Numbered from the stretch's first letter, positions 45,901 through 59,454 are shown. The stretch is DNA of 64,000 nucleotides from Micromussa lordhowensis (GCA_964020085.1 OZ026609.1:1340201-1404200); one strand, 5' to 3'. Program-made: numbers and translations. Notes: a model not told the origin generated them from the sequence alone.

Positions 45901-47013
45901 GCGAATCGATGTTATTCGTTACGAACCACATATCTTATCTTTGAGGCCTTTCAAATTCTTTTTCATTAATTTTTACAGCTGCGAAGTTGTTTCATCAAGT
46001 GATATGAGAGAGAACGAAGCAAAAAGCTTCGACCGCTTCGCATATAAAATGGCGGTTGTTTTGAAACTTTGAATTTACTTCGTGTAAGTAGTTGCGAAAT
46101 GATTAGATTTTGTGATGTCTTACATGACACAGAACAAAAACGCAAACAAACTCTCGAGAGTGGGCAGTACGGACTGGAAATCATCTTTAAGATAATTTGC
46201 AGGTTGATTTCCTACTTTAGCTTAAAAGAAAACTGAACAAACTTAGTAATAAAAATAATAATAATAATAATAATAGTTTATTTATATAGCGCAATTTCAA
46301 CTACTATCCAATAGTGCTTTACAATGCATTTAAAGTATCTCATCAAAAACAAAACAAAATAAACTAACCAATCAAATAACTAAATTGTTGAACATCAAAA
46401 TAAAAACTAAGAATAATACGCCTTCACGATAAAAACTCACTAACTAGCTGACAAGCGAACAAACTAACTAGCTAACTAACTAACTAACGAACGAACGAAC
46501 TAATTAACTGACTAACTAACTAAACTTACCTTCCTGATCTTTCACCATCTGCGCCTTAGCGTCTTTCGTTCTTTCCAGTTCTTCGCTCAACTCTCCAATT
46601 TCATTTTCCTTCACTTCCGCGATCAACTTTTGTTGATCAATTTCCCTCAGCAACTCTGAATTCTTATCTTCTTCGTTTTTCAGCTTCGCTTTCGCTTTGC
46701 GGAGCTGTTCCTCGAGCAATCCAATTTTGTTGTCTTTCGCCTTGAGATCCACCTGAGATTTTTCTTCTTGGCTCTCGAAATCGGAACATTTTCGCGTCCA
46801 TTCTTGAATTTCACGCCGGAGATTCGAGTTTGAAGCTTTTTCCTCGGTGTTCAGCTGCTTTTGATTCTGCAGAGCAGATGAGACGCTCTCCAGTTGAAAA
46901 TGCTGTTGTTGTCTGCTTTTGCGGAGATTTTCTGCTTCGTTTTCCAACTCGCTTATTTTCCTCAACGCCGTGGTAGGTAAATCCAGCTTCCATTCATCTC
47001 TAGCCCAGCTCAT
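36958..47013 (-). CDS. CENP-F-like (mitosin-like) coiled-coil protein, short form
   Basis: Three minus-strand exons: 47013-46530, 40469-39424, 38586-36958. Phases match and give about 1052 aa. The start (MSWARDEWKLDLPTTALRKI, then SELE and a QQQHFQLESVSSALQ run) is the conserved CENP-F N-terminal signature, which in vertebrates also begins MSWA-x-EEWK. Most of the rest is heptad-rich coiled coil in all three exons, with a CSNC pair at the start of exon 3. Vertebrate CENP-F is about 3,100 aa, localises to kinetochores and the nuclear envelope in G2/M, and ends in a farnesylation CaaX box. This protein is one third as long and ends VFSEQEFN with no CaaX. AATAAA on this strand lies at 36665-36660. 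Alternative exons within the 6-kb first intron cannot be excluded. Assignment rests on the N-terminus, because coiled coils elsewhere are not diagnostic. Confidence 0.85.
38750..39360. repeat. Probable transposable segment in CENP-F-like intron 2
   Basis: Inverted pairs TTGGTTTTGGTTTTACT (about 38764) with AGTAAAACCAAAACCAA (about 39193), and CTGCAGGTACCGG (about 38869) with CCGGTACCTGCAG (about 38984), suggest a foldback insertion that occupies most of the 837-bp intron. The boundaries and family are not resolved. Confidence 0.45.
41130..41399 (-). mobile_element. 5'-truncated SINE family 1 copy
   Basis: The tail and body match family 1 up to CCAGGCCAGGGCTCGAACCC (box B), but the box A head is missing, as in 5'-truncated reverse-transcription products. 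TAGGCCTA (41130-41137 and repeated just after the truncated end near 41392) fits an 8-bp target duplication. It lies in intron 1 of the CENP-F-like gene, sense to it. Confidence 0.75.
42629..42790. repeat. Two-copy ~88-bp tandem duplication
   Basis: AACTTTTAAxAxGAAAAAxCG, ATGTATAG, AGAATCAATTTGTTGTxAAC and CGGGAATTCTxGGCC occur twice with a period of about 88-92 bp. Confidence 0.65.
46253..46330. repeat. AAT microsatellite plus TTTATATAGCGC repeat
   Basis: An (AAT)n run is followed by AGTTTATTTATATAGCGCAA and AGTGCTTTACAATGCA, a motif pair common at the tails of dispersed animal repeats. Confidence 0.5.
46440..46523. repeat. CTAA/CGAA microsatellite abutting a splice donor
   Basis: Tandem CTAA and CGAA tetranucleotides run right up to the minus-strand GTAAGT donor (46529-46524) of CENP-F-like exon 1. 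Confidence 0.7.
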
Positions 47014-50000
47014 AATGCAGAACTTAAGTCACTAACTGTCAATTATCAGAACTATATCCTGGAAAAAACAAGCGAAGTTTCTCTTTGATTGATTTTATGT
47101 TTGTGTGTCGTTGAACTGGCGTTCTGACGTAATGAATGGCTTGCGTTTATCTCATTTGAACTGCGCGCGCTCGCTATGTTCGCGCGTGCTTGCATAGCGA
47201 CAAGTGTGCTCATGTCCGCACGCTCTTATTTTCGACGCATTTTTGGATGGGACTTCCAGTCTCCGTTTCTGGATTGAACTAGCCTGGTAAAAGGGGAGTT
47301 AAGGGAGTTATCAGTGGATTGTCAAGCGAACGCGTACAAGATATGGATCAATTACGCAAACGAAATCTGCTTTCGGAGTGAACAAAAAAAACGCGCGGCT
47401 TGCCAAAGTGAAAAGTTATTCAGTTCTCATTACTAGAAATCGCCTGGAATCAATGCGCACTTATTACAAATGAAAGCGTTATGTAGAAGAGAGGTCTCTT
47501 AATCAACAGCTCATCTTTTGGTTTCCAACTGATCAGCGAGAAGAGACAAAGCGAGCAAATCACTGTCCAACATTCTTCATTGCTCCCGATCGGCTTTTGG
47601 TGTACACGAGATCGAAAAGCGGCCAGGAGCAACGTGAGGCGACCGTATTCACAGTCTAGCATTCTTTGTCTTTAGTAAACAAACTTCGCACTCACGTGTA
47701 ATCCATAGAAGTGGCGCAAGAGAGAGACGCTTGTTAACTTTTTACCTCTCGCCTGTAGTTGCTATTGTTGTTGTTTTTTTCTTTCTCGCTGTATAATTAT
47801 AAAAAGCAGGGTTATTACAAGTGCCTGCCATTCTTGACTCGTAGGTGGAAAAGTTAATTGACTCCTAGTTGTTCGTCAAAAATGGACCCCACTGAACTAA
47901 CGGCGCAAACCCGCTAGTGTGGGATTGAAGCCAAGGAGAGTTTTATTCCCCGTCGGTTCCTTTGAGTTAATCATCACTTATAAAAAAAGATGAAATACGC
48001 TCTGTTGAGTCGCAAAACCAGTAATGATAGGTGCCGTCAACACACTTGAGTTTTGGCTGATCCTACAGAAAGAGGTGCACTCCAGCGTTGGGTCGCCAGC
48101 TCAAACTCATTTTAGAAATATATTGTCTGTCAACGCACTTTCGGTAAATCAAAACTTGTCTCCAAGATAGACTTTTAATCAATCGCAAATGAAACTATGA
48201 CCGTGTCCCGGTTTATTAATTCGGTCAACTAGGATGACAACACTTCATTACTAAGTAGTTAATTTCATATGTATATTTATCATATAACCGTATGTTGTTG
48301 TTTACCACAATTAACATGAAAATATGTGGATGATAGCGTCTAACTAGTTTTGTGCACTTGAGATTTTGGCAAATACAGAAACAAATGATAGACACGTCTA
48401 AATGTCGAGACATACAAGAGTCCGTAACAATCTTTCGTAGTACGAAAACACGTCTATTGAAATTTAGTATTGCAATGACTTTAATTTTCGAGCTTGGTCA
48501 CGAAAACTGAATAGATTCACTTTGTTACTGCAAGACCACTAGTAAGGATTTTTTCCTCGGTAATGACACGGTGATGTTGTATGTTAACTTTATCATCCGG
48601 CTAGTGTAAAGCTGGTGATTTTTTTCTTTTTGTAATGTATTGATGTTGTAGTTAAGGTGATATTCAGGCTAGGAGCCCAATAGATAGTAACCATGAAGCT
48701 AAAAGAGCTATCCAGCCTTAATTCACTTTCAACAAGTATCTAGAAACATTTGTTTCGGTGTAATCAATACTCGACGAAGTGTAAGATATATATTACTTCC
48801 TAATATAAGATCATGAAAACAGACGCGCCTCAAAGTTGAGTCACGTTAGACTGAAACAATGACTCAACGAGACCTTTCCTTGCTTCATGAGATTAAAACC
48901 TTCATAAATCTTTTTGTAGTTTGAGAAATAGCTAGTTGACTTAACTATGAAAGCCTTAGAAAATGCCTGTTGCCGATCCGTGATTCACTGATCTAGGAAT
49001 CAGTTTATTTATATGCTTTTTCTCCAAAGTGGCACTTAAAACAAGCATGGAGCCGACAGATTTAATACCGATGTCTCTATAAATAACAGGTCGTTCATAC
49101 ATCATCTAAAATAAAGCAAGTACTCCAGCTTAAATAAACGTCAACCGCCGTTAGTTGGGAACTCGTGAAAGGTTTTCTTTGTGTTGCCCATGTGATTTCT
49201 TGTTATTTAAAGCAACCAGCTTAGTTATCTCTCTCACGAAAAATGTGAAAAACCTACGCCGTGGCTGATAGGTGCTAATACTAAATGTTCTTTCAGCGAA
49301 CGTTTACGTTTTTATTACCTATCTAGACCAAAATCAAGCTACATCGCGATATTTTAATGCAGAATGGAAACCATTTGATATCCCAGGTACAAAATTGCGA
49401 ACCAGCGAGAAACTATTGTAATACAGGACAACCATTTGTAATATAGATTGGAAGCTATCCAGTCTGCACAACTCCTACATTTCTAGACTCTTTTCTTGTC
49501 CAAAATGGCTCAGTTGTTGATGTTCTGCAAATGTCAGAAAATAACAATTAGAGCAGCAAAGATATTGAGAAATTAAATGAATCATGCATACATTTATAAA
49601 ACATATAATGACTTGAAGAAACCGTCATATCCCAATGTAACAGTTAATTTTCTTTGATATTTGAGTGATAAAGTTTCAAAAGGGAAGGGGAAAAATGTTC
49701 CACTAACGACTTTTCATTTCCCTTGAATCCTAACGGAAGGCCCGACCCGTTAAATATGAAATGTTTAAGATGAAAGCTACCAACTTCAATATAAGGATTA
49801 TTGTAAACAAATAAATAAACTTTTGTTTTCCAAACACCGATCGAAGAGTGCGTAGGAGTTGAAGGAGGAACGTAATTTAAATCGGACTTGGCACGCGCGG
49901 AAACAAACATAAACTCCTTTTTACAGTTTTCAAATTATTTTGGTCATTACATCATCATGGTAAAATTAAACTTCGATAATTTTCACCTTCTTCCCTTTAT

Positions 50001-53000
50001 TTCCGATCTTATTTTGTCGCGTAGGATTTTCTCAACAAAGCGTTTCTGAAGTGGCAAGAATTTCGTTAGATCTGTGTGGTATTTATAAATTTGTTTTTAA
50101 TTATGGTTTGTAACAATTGTGTTCAACATTTCCGCGAAGTGACAATCTATTCAACTAGTGATATTGGTTACAATTGTTTCTTGTGTTGTGGTTATATAAA
50201 TCGATCTCTGGCAACGATGTTAATTTTAGCTCCGTCAAGTTGGCGCACTTTCGGAAAAGAACTTTTTAACCGCAAAAGTTTGATTTTGTTTCCGCAAAAT
50301 TGCGAAATAGACAATCAAATCGGCCTTCACCTCCCGGCCACAAACCAATGCACGGTAAAATAAAACTTTCTGATCATGTTCAAAACTTATTCGGGAAAGA
50401 ACTAGCTAGCTATAGACGGAAACAGTTTCGGATATTTTGTGGACGAAGTAGATGGTCAAGGATTTTTTTTCCAAGGAACTGAAATTTTTGAGACCTAACA
50501 TATCGCAATTGTGACTTACTAGCAATTACCCCGAATACCTCTTCCATATTCATTTCAAAGTTGTGCATCTCAAATTTCCTTCACTGTTAAAAGATTTTGA
50601 CTCGAAATAAATAACTATTTTTCCCGTACGACTTGACAAACGTCGATGCACTAATTTCACGTTTTATTGTGTTGGTTTTACACATTCCTTTTATTGTCTT
50701 GAGCTTGTGTAATAATAAATTAATGAAGAGAAATGCTAAATTCGACCTCTGATGACAAGGGCATTGTTTTTAAATTGTTTGTTGTAAATCGCCAGGTGGG
50801 TCTTCTTCTTACATCTTTTCATCAAATTCATAAAAAAGCCATCGATGTATACATTTTTGCGGTAATGCGTTTAAACGATGAATACCTTTCAACGAAAATA
50901 ATCCCATCAAAAAAGTAGCTTTTACAGTGCAGTTTGCCTGCACTTTCAGCAGAAAGAAAGGTATTTCAAGGTCTTTGAATAACAATCTTAGAAGGTCTAC
51001 ATCTTTCGGCGGCTTTCTGAAGTTTTTGCAAGTCTTTCTCGTCCGCAGCTAAGTGGGAAAAACGATTTCGGCCTACCCAGTACATCATGCATGAATAATC
51101 TGTGTGGGTGAATTTTCGTGTTTGGCAACCGTAGTTAATGTATATTCTGCGGTGGCTATTTAATCGCAACTTGCACCTTTCCAATGACAGTGAAGGCGGG
51201 CAAAACCAATTGAGTGGAGTGCCTTTATCGGACTAGACCCTGTCAACGAACGAGAAGACTTCTCTAATGGCGTGAGAAATATCAGAAGTTAGTATGAAAG
51301 GTAATACATTTCACGAGACCTTCTATAAACTGTCTCGTCCATTATCGTTGAACCGAAGTGCACGGATCTAAGCGCTGGCACGAAAACTCGCCAGCCAGCC
51401 TCCACGACACTGATTAGTTCTTCAGCTACCATTTGTAGGTTAGTGTCTCCAATGTTGTTACCTTGTAAAATTTAATAACCAGTTGCTAGACAGGAAGTTC
51501 ATGGATATAAATCTTTCAGAGGGGAAAAACTGTGCAAGCTGGGAAAATAATTGAAGCTGTAAAATATCAGGGGGGGGGGATTAAATTTGGTTTCGCAGCC
51601 GCACAGTGAAACAGCACACGAACTAAGCTTGTAGTTGTAGTGTTGTATTTTAAGTCTACTTCAACCATTCTTTGATTGCTGAGCGGCTGACTTCGAAATC
51701 CGGCAAACTCGAAATCAGTCAGTGGAACCCAAGATATAGCTCCTGGCCTCAGACTACAGTCCTATGAAAGATAAACAAAGGTCGAAGACGTTTCAGGGAT
51801 CTTAAGTGAATCAAGTACAATACATAACACTTGTTCACGCTTCTTAAACATTAGTTTAACCGCTTCGTTTCTTTAATTTTTATGTTAACACCTTCGCATG
51901 TTTTCGCCTGTTGAGACACAACTTTATTAAATGGGCTTTGTCTCTTTGTAGGCTTGGGAATTTTTTTGTGTCGGCCGCAGTGGTTGTAAAAACCGCAAAC
52001 ATTTCTCTTGTCACTCAAACGCGAGCGATATAAAAGGTTCCCGGGGTCCCGCACTTAAAACGCAATGTCCGTTTTGTCAAAGCTTTATAAAAGGCAGGTC
52101 AAGAATACTTAGCGATTTATTATTAGCTGGTCGTTCCATGCAGTCGTTATCAGCTCGTCATAGGGAGTTTACTTTCAGGCTAATCTGTTCCAGACATGTA
52201 GGTGGTAAACAAATTTGGCGGGGCCTCTCGAAGGGAAAACTTTTGCGCGCAAATTTTGCCCGGTGGAACCTCCGTGTAGGTGGTCAATCAATCCTTTTTA
52301 CCATTGTTAAAGTTCGTTACACGCGCAGTATAATCAGTAATTTAAAAACACAACAATTCGGAAAGGCTTGTGAGTAAACGCCTCAAAGAATATCTTTTTG
52401 TAGAAGATATGGTACTTTCCAAACGACAGACCTTGTCTGTATAGCAATAACATCAAAGCTACTGGTTTCACCCAGATACAACTAGTTTTACTATAATTTA
52501 GTTGTACCCGGGGGATTTGAAGCGTTGAAACTAAGCGAAGCCGCCGGAGGGTTACAGAAAAGCAAAACAACTCGGACAAGAGGGCATCTTTTTATTTGAG
52601 GACACCGCAGGAATTCTGCGTGTTTCTACGACAAAAAATGCGCGTCACAGCGGATTAAGGAAATCTTTTCGCTTCCTTCCTCAATCAGGTTTTTGAAAAT
52701 GTCAGCCCGCCCTCTTGAAAAGCTCGCGTCAAAATAGCTATAAATTGTAACAGGGTAATTTACCGTCAAATCAATCGTGAAACCATTAGCGATAAGTGCG
52801 CTGTGGAAAATTTATCAACGCCGGCAAATAATTTGAATTTACATTCACACCCTCGTTATAGAGTTCAGCTAGAGTGGCCGTGTGAAGTGTCAACGTTGGA
52901 TTTGTGAAGCAGCTGCGGTATATTTGGAGTGGTCAGCTGGAAATATCAGGGAGACAATCTTTTGGCGACATTTACCCAAGAGGGTAAGTTAAGTTTCCTT

Positions 53001-56000
53001 TGTTTTAAACAGTGACAGCGTCAGGGTAGAAAGCAAAGATTACGTGGATAATTTATTATTAGATTGAGCTTTCAGCGGCGAGATATCAGCAGGGTTCTGG
53101 CGAGGAGAGGTTTAAAATGCCTGTTTGTGAAGCGTTCAGGATCTATTCACTCAGAAGTGTTTAGCACGTGCATGATTTCAAAGCGTGCTCTTTTGAGCGA
53201 GTAAACCCTTTTAAAACGTCACGCACCCTCTCGGTTTTATATCGGCTAGTCTTGAGATGCGACAACTACCCACTTAAATCTGCTTAAATTGTACACCGCA
53301 ACAAATTTGCCCTTATTTCGCGAGGCTCGCCTGAATTAAAAGTTAACCATTCGATCTAGATATTGCTAGTAAAAGTTGAATCGAGCTTCGCAGCGTAAAA
53401 ATCAATTGCGACGCTTTGACCTTTGTATAATGGTCTGCCCACACGACTGGGAAATTGCGTTAACGGGAAAGGTTTATATTTTTACTTGCGCGGGCGTACA
53501 AAGAAAAGATATTGTCTGTTTGCACGAGTAGGTTTGTAAGCGGTCAATATGCCCTTTAATTACCTGGAGAGAGTCGACTATTAGACTCCAGACCATGAAC
53601 TCTCTACAATATTAGCAGACAATATGTCCGACCTCCCTATTATCTAACTCGAACAGATAAGGTGACGAAATAATTGAACAATTCGGGGAAGAAAACTTGT
53701 CCTGCATGCGATCTCTCGAGTGCGAACGACACCAAGAATTTGATTGCCTTTTGGATCAATAGACCCCCAGGAGACTTGAACTCATAAAACTAAATGAATT
53801 ATTGTCTCAAAAACTGACACATACAGACTGTAGTTTCGATACATATGAAATCATGGGCGTGTAAAAGGATGCGTTGATAAGCTTTGTGCCTGTGGCTATG
53901 GCGGTTGTTTTAAACTCAGTACAGTACAGTTCCGTCGGCGATAGTTTAGCAATCCACAGTCATGGGTAATTATGTTGAATTTATTTGCATAAACTCGCTG
54001 TTTTTCATCGGGTACGTGTACAAGACTTAAAAAATCGCTTATAAACATTGCACGCTTGGGTAGAGCTCTGTCTAAACAGAAAAGTTTCTTGAAGAATTTC
54101 GAAGTTAGAGAAAACTGGTTTGACCAAAGAAGAAAGCGTGAAATTAACAGTTGTGAAAGCTTCTTGTTTTCCCAGGCTGAAGAAATGTTTGAAACAAGAT
54201 ACAATACAACAGAGTAATTCACTCTCAAAATGAAGCACATTGTTTAAGAAAACAAGTTTCCATTGTGAAGTGACGAGAAAGAATGTAAATTGCTCGTAAA
54301 CGCTTTGTCTGTGTTTGTTGTTAATCAGCATGAATCGAGTAAGCATTGAAGTTCAGGAGAAGGGCATAAATTACACATAATCTTGCCCGTTGTCGCAGAT
54401 AAAACAGTTCTTTTCTTATTCTTTAACAAAAAGCAATTTGTAGTAAAATGGAGCTGGGAGTTTTGCTTCCACAAGTGTTCCTCCGGCAGGGGAGTTATTT
54501 GTCTTTTTTTACAACTCAGCGTTTCCGGAATGAAACAACCATTACTCTGAAATCAAAGGTCATTAAAAATGATCGATTTTATTTCCTATTTCAACAAGAC
54601 AATGAGCACACAGTCAAAAACCATGATTACTAAAATAAACCAAACTTGGAGTCAGATCCGAATGGGAGATATGCCTGATAGCGTGTTATTATTTAAAATC
54701 CGTTCGAAATGTTCTTCCATTAAACTAAATCAGCCATGTCTGCATGAACCAATGCAAAACATGATTGGTTTTCACGCACTCTTGGGCATTAATGCGAGCA
54801 CAGACGGTATCAACCAGTGTGGAATTCATTAATTATAATTCTTCACATGATATCATGTCCTTGACAAGAAGATGATCATGAAGTTTGTCTTTTCCCACCG
54901 TTTATAACCCATCACTCTGTAATTTTGTTCTGGTATTTCTGAGCGAACAACAACAATTGAAATATGCTGTACTAAAACTCAGTCATACTTTAGGAAATTA
55001 AAGGCGGCAAGTTTGGAAAACCATCTCCACAACGTTGTCAATTTAAAAAACTTTTTCTTTTCTTTTTTTTAATTAATTTCTTCCGTTTTATCACGAAACT
55101 TCTAGCAGACCTTATTACAATTATTTCCCGGTATTACGTTAGCAGAGCAAATAAGTTTCCGTCTTAGCAAATATTTTAACAAACGAGAATTTCTTGCCGA
55201 CTTTCCGTCTTCTGGAGCCTCGACGAGAAAATTGTCAAAATCCGCTTAAGTCTCGCGTCAAATTAAATCTCCATATCGTTTACTCGCATAAACTAGAAGT
55301 ATAATTAGTGCAATTCGATCATTTCGAATTAAACACTGGAACAAAAAAAAATTCGTACAACCTGATGACGGTTATTACCTTTAGTTTAACCCTTGTTTTA
55401 ATAACTGAATGGAAAAGAGAGATTTTCTGGAAAACAAACTTAAACATTATTGTCTTTCAGAAAGTTTTAGTTGATTGAATATCAGGAAATAATACAAACT
55501 GAGGAAAGGAGGAGTTTTGCGTAATCTTTTTCTAACACTTGCATTTTGCGAAAACGAAGCGCGGCCTACTTATGATTCTTGCGTGCTATTAGCACTGATG
55601 AAGGACAAAGTCGTTTTCAGTGGTTAAAACTGTTTTTTTTTTTCATTAATAATATCATAATAATGGTAAAAATAACTATATTCAAAGAGGGTGATCGGTA
55701 AAATAAAGCTATTAAGTTATTTTTAACAGATTTTTTTTTTAAAAAAAGGGTTCGTCATGTGTATATCGAGATGTGTGCCTTGTAAAAACAGGTGTGACAC
55801 TTATTTGTCACTTGTTTCCGCCGGAAGCCGGAATGAGGTGTGTTCAACCACAATTACGAGCGTGAGTATGTAGAGCACTTGTTTAAGTTCTGTGGCGAAG
55901 CAGCTTGAGAGTATAAAACTGGAGACCAAGTGACTAAGCACTCTCAAGTGTTGACAGCAAAACAAGAAGTTGTATAACAACGTTTCAAAATAACCAAATG

Positions 56001-59000
56001 GACATTCTTGAACAGAAAATTCCACGGAGAGCAAGGCGCGCGAAAATGTGGACACAGTTCATTTAGCAACGTGTTGCCGGGGTTCTGAACGTGATTCGAC
56101 GCAACCAGACGCACTATTGATTCTCGTTAATGTTAGTATTTAGGGCAATAAACCTGTAATATAGGTCGTGAGTGAAAAGACTTTTTAAGTTTGGTTTTAA
56201 ATTACAAGGAATAAAATTCGTCAAATTGTCGTAACGTTTCGACCAAGATCACAAAAATGTCTGTTGATAGTCTGAAGAAGACCTCCCAAGAACCTTTAGG
56301 ACAACTTTCATGCGGGCGCACAAACGTGATTTAGCGTGAGTGCATGATGTGTTTTAGCGTCATGAAATAATCAATGCATAAAAAGAATAAAATAGAAAGG
56401 ATTAAAGGATACCGTACAGTAGAAATGATACATTATAGCTTTAGCTTGCTTTAATGCCAGAAAAGCTCATGTTGTTGTCTTTCTTCTCAATACGTGATGC
56501 TCGACTGAACACGAAATAAAATGCTTGTTTCTTCCTCTGTCTCGATGCACGCTCAAGGCTAGCAGTCGATTTATGTTTTTTCCTTTGCATTTGACAGTGT
56601 TTACAAATAACTGCTATATTCTGCGTCTACGATAAATATAAATGTCTTATCACATTAGTTTTTCTTTGCTGTTATTCGCAGAAATTAAAAATTATGAGTC
56701 CTTTACGAAATGCTGAAGGACAGACTATCGTTTTCAAAACGTTTGTGCAGTGAATGCCTTTGTCAAATATATTTTATGTCGAATAGCGCTAATTTCCAAA
56801 GTTTTCGAGACCTTGGCTCGCTTATCGGTTTGAATATTGGCAGAGATCACGAAAACTGGGTCTATCTCAGTAAAAAATCTGTTATACTGTAGAGAGATTA
56901 TCCGAATGTCTTCCTTAATGTCTGTAAAATGAGGGTTATTGATGACGTCAACATTTTCGTGAGCACGAAATTTGGAGCTGGTTGCGTGTGTAATTTTAGG
57001 GCTATGCCATCCTTCACCGAACTGCGAGAGTGGCCTGTGAAAACAGTGTGAAACTTGTGCAAATGTCTTCAAGTTCCAATGTTCCCCGAGATCCAACAGA
57101 GAATGAGAAATACAGAGATGCTTGTATTATTATAAGGTCAGATTTAACTTATGCCTACGTTTAATTTAGTTAAACGCAATGGAAAATATTTAATTGTTGA
57201 AAAGGCATCTTTTTCTCCCTGGTTTTCACTAACAAAGCTTCCACTAGGGAAAGCTCTAGGGTTTCAAATTCTTTAATAAGCGCATGAACCTCTTGGAATC
57301 CACAATTTAAATCATTCATCTATTCCTTTCAATATCTCTGCGATATTTTTATATATTATCAACAGATTATTCATATAACTTTTCGGTCAGTGTAAAATCG
57401 TTTTCTTGGGGAAAATTGTTTTGAAATTTGTCACACATGGTAACTCAAGTCACGCAAGAGAGAGATTATTGCTTTACGCTCAAAATTAGATTTAGCGATC
57501 GGTGTTCATTAATTCTTGTGTTTTGTTTACAAGCACATTACGTTAAATCTCTTTCAAAGTAACGTCTAGTTTTCTTGAAATGAAGCAAATGCGAGCATAC
57601 CAAAAGCGAACAGTGATACCATAATTTAAGACTCTTTTTCGAATTTCCTCAGTGTTGGCGATCATATAGAAACTCAGTGGTAGGCTTCTACCAACAAAAT
57701 CCAATTGCTAGGCAACGTATTTGATTCTTTTACTGTAATGGAATGCGATCTCGCTGTTAGTATAGATACTGCGATTAAATCAATGGCTACTATTGCACGG
57801 GTAATGATATGCTAAGGGTGGGCTCTAACACCCTAGGCCACCCTACCACAAAACCAACTTGAGACAAATTTAGACACAATACAACGCCAATATAGTGATG
57901 AGCCATTTATAGATATCCATGAAGTTTTATATACTTTTTGCGGGCTTAACCACGATTTAAATATCGATCGTAAGTGAAGGTTTGGATGTTTGCAAAACGA
58001 TATTGCCTACACAAGGAATTAATGCGTTTTTGTTTCTGCGGTTTAATTCCATTTTCGTTTCCCTGCTCATAGAAGCGGAATTACTAAAATATTACTGTGA
58101 GAAGAAGTGACTCCGAGACAGAGTAGTTTTGACATAGTTCGGGAAAGACTTTGCTTATTGGTGATTTCGAGTAGGATTTCATCGCCTAAACATTGAGGTA
58201 AGCAGATTAAAGAGCGAACAAAAGATTTTATAGCCTAGGATTACTTTAACACAGGTATAAATGATTATTAACACGTTTACATCATTTTTTGCTCAGCATG
58301 ATACCGTAGTAAAGTAATTAACGGTGAGTTTATATGCCTTAATTTATTCCTCCAAAGAAATTCAGCGTAAACTTAGAAGGCCTTATACGTTGGTTTATAG
58401 TGATGTATAGACTCGAAGAAGTTTGGGGCCATCGTTCTTCAAATTATTCAAAGTAACTTCATCGAATGTTTTCTTGTTGTTGAGATGTTCATAAATGTTC
58501 ATATTCTCACATAAAGCCGAGATTTTGCATTCTGCATTGTTAACGGCTGCAGGTATTTTATTCTAACGTAACCAAGCACAAAAATGCGATTTAGTTATCG
58601 AATTCGTAGTGCAAAAACACACTTGGGTTAGCTTACAAAAAAAGACCCTTAACACCCTTATCGAAATATACTGATTTATAAGTAGCAGTCATTAGCTATA
58701 TTGCTGTAGAAACGGAACATTAGATATTTAGATATCTGCCTCGCCACAAACTGAAGAGAGAAGAAAACACACGAAATTATAAAAAAAACTATAATTGGTC
58801 TCCCTTACCAAAATGCGACAGTGTAACAATACTTCTTTTGTAGCAGTAGTAACAATATATTTAATAGCATGCTGACTGTTTAGTCGTGACTTCAAGTTTA
58901 CAGTACTCGATACAAATAGCACTTCGCCGGTCGCCGCCTTGCTAATTTCTGTGTAATAATGCGCGATTACCAAACTTGGACATATTTTGCTACATTTTAT

Positions 59001-59160
59001 TTTTCCACTTACGAAAGGGCAAATTATACTTCACTCTGATAGCTGCATATTTGTTGCCAATCTCATAACCAGAGCCCGCGAGTCCCAAACCAGCCGTCGG
59101 GTGATGCGGGCGTGCACAAAGTGAACCGACAGCGCATGCGTATAGGTTTGCAACGTATCT
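47014..59160. other. Gene desert, no convincing exon
   Basis: In about 12 kb I see only short chance ORFs, with no domain signature and no chains of phased splice sites. Short homopolymers occur (for example a G run near 51570). A non-coding first exon of a gene lying to the right cannot be excluded (see the finding at 52.9 kb). Confidence 0.5.
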
Positions 59161-59166
59161 TTAACA

Positions 59167-59454
59167 AATTGACGTCAGTTTTTCATGCGTCTGTCCTGTT
59201 ATTGATCATAAATTTCGTCATCACATTGTCAAGTAGCTCCGCAGACTACTTTGACAATGTGGTGACGAAATTCATTGTCAATAACAGGACAGACGCATGA
59301 AAAACTGACGTCAATTTGTTTTTTACGATAACAAATGGTCGAATTGCCCGCTCTCGCTCGCTGACGCGTCGCACGAATTTCAAATTCATGTGTCTGTCCG
59401 CATTAGCCAATGAGCGCGCGAGAATTTCTGCAGTTATCGTAAAATATCTGATCG
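59167..59454. mobile_element. Composite palindromic repeat (target class of the foldback element)
   Basis: Left: a 150-bp palindrome (59167-59317) with arms AAATTGACGTCAGTTTTTCA, GCGTCTGTCCTGTTATTGA around a GTAGCTCCGCAGACTAC loop. Right: a segment bounded by TTTTACGATAAC (about 59321) and GTTATCGTAAAA (about 59443), containing CCCGCTCTCGCTCG where the 26-kb copy carries the foldback insertion. ORFs across it are chance. Confidence 0.75.

Larger units (their letters stand above)
40470..46529. other. Large first intron of the CENP-F-like gene
   Basis: This 6-kb intron holds a truncated SINE, a tandem duplication and a microsatellite. I saw no in-phase coiled-coil exon in it. Open frames, the longest at 44333-44767, have no domain signature. 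Confidence 0.5.

Noticed and set aside
44333..46250. Missing CENP-F-like exons within intron 1
   Set aside because: No Glu/Lys-rich heptad frame with matching phase was seen, and exons 1 and 2 already join in phase.
50966..51184. 72-codon minus-strand ORF with a basic C-terminus
   Set aside because: No recognised family, non-ATG start in this frame and no neighbouring exons; chance in the desert.
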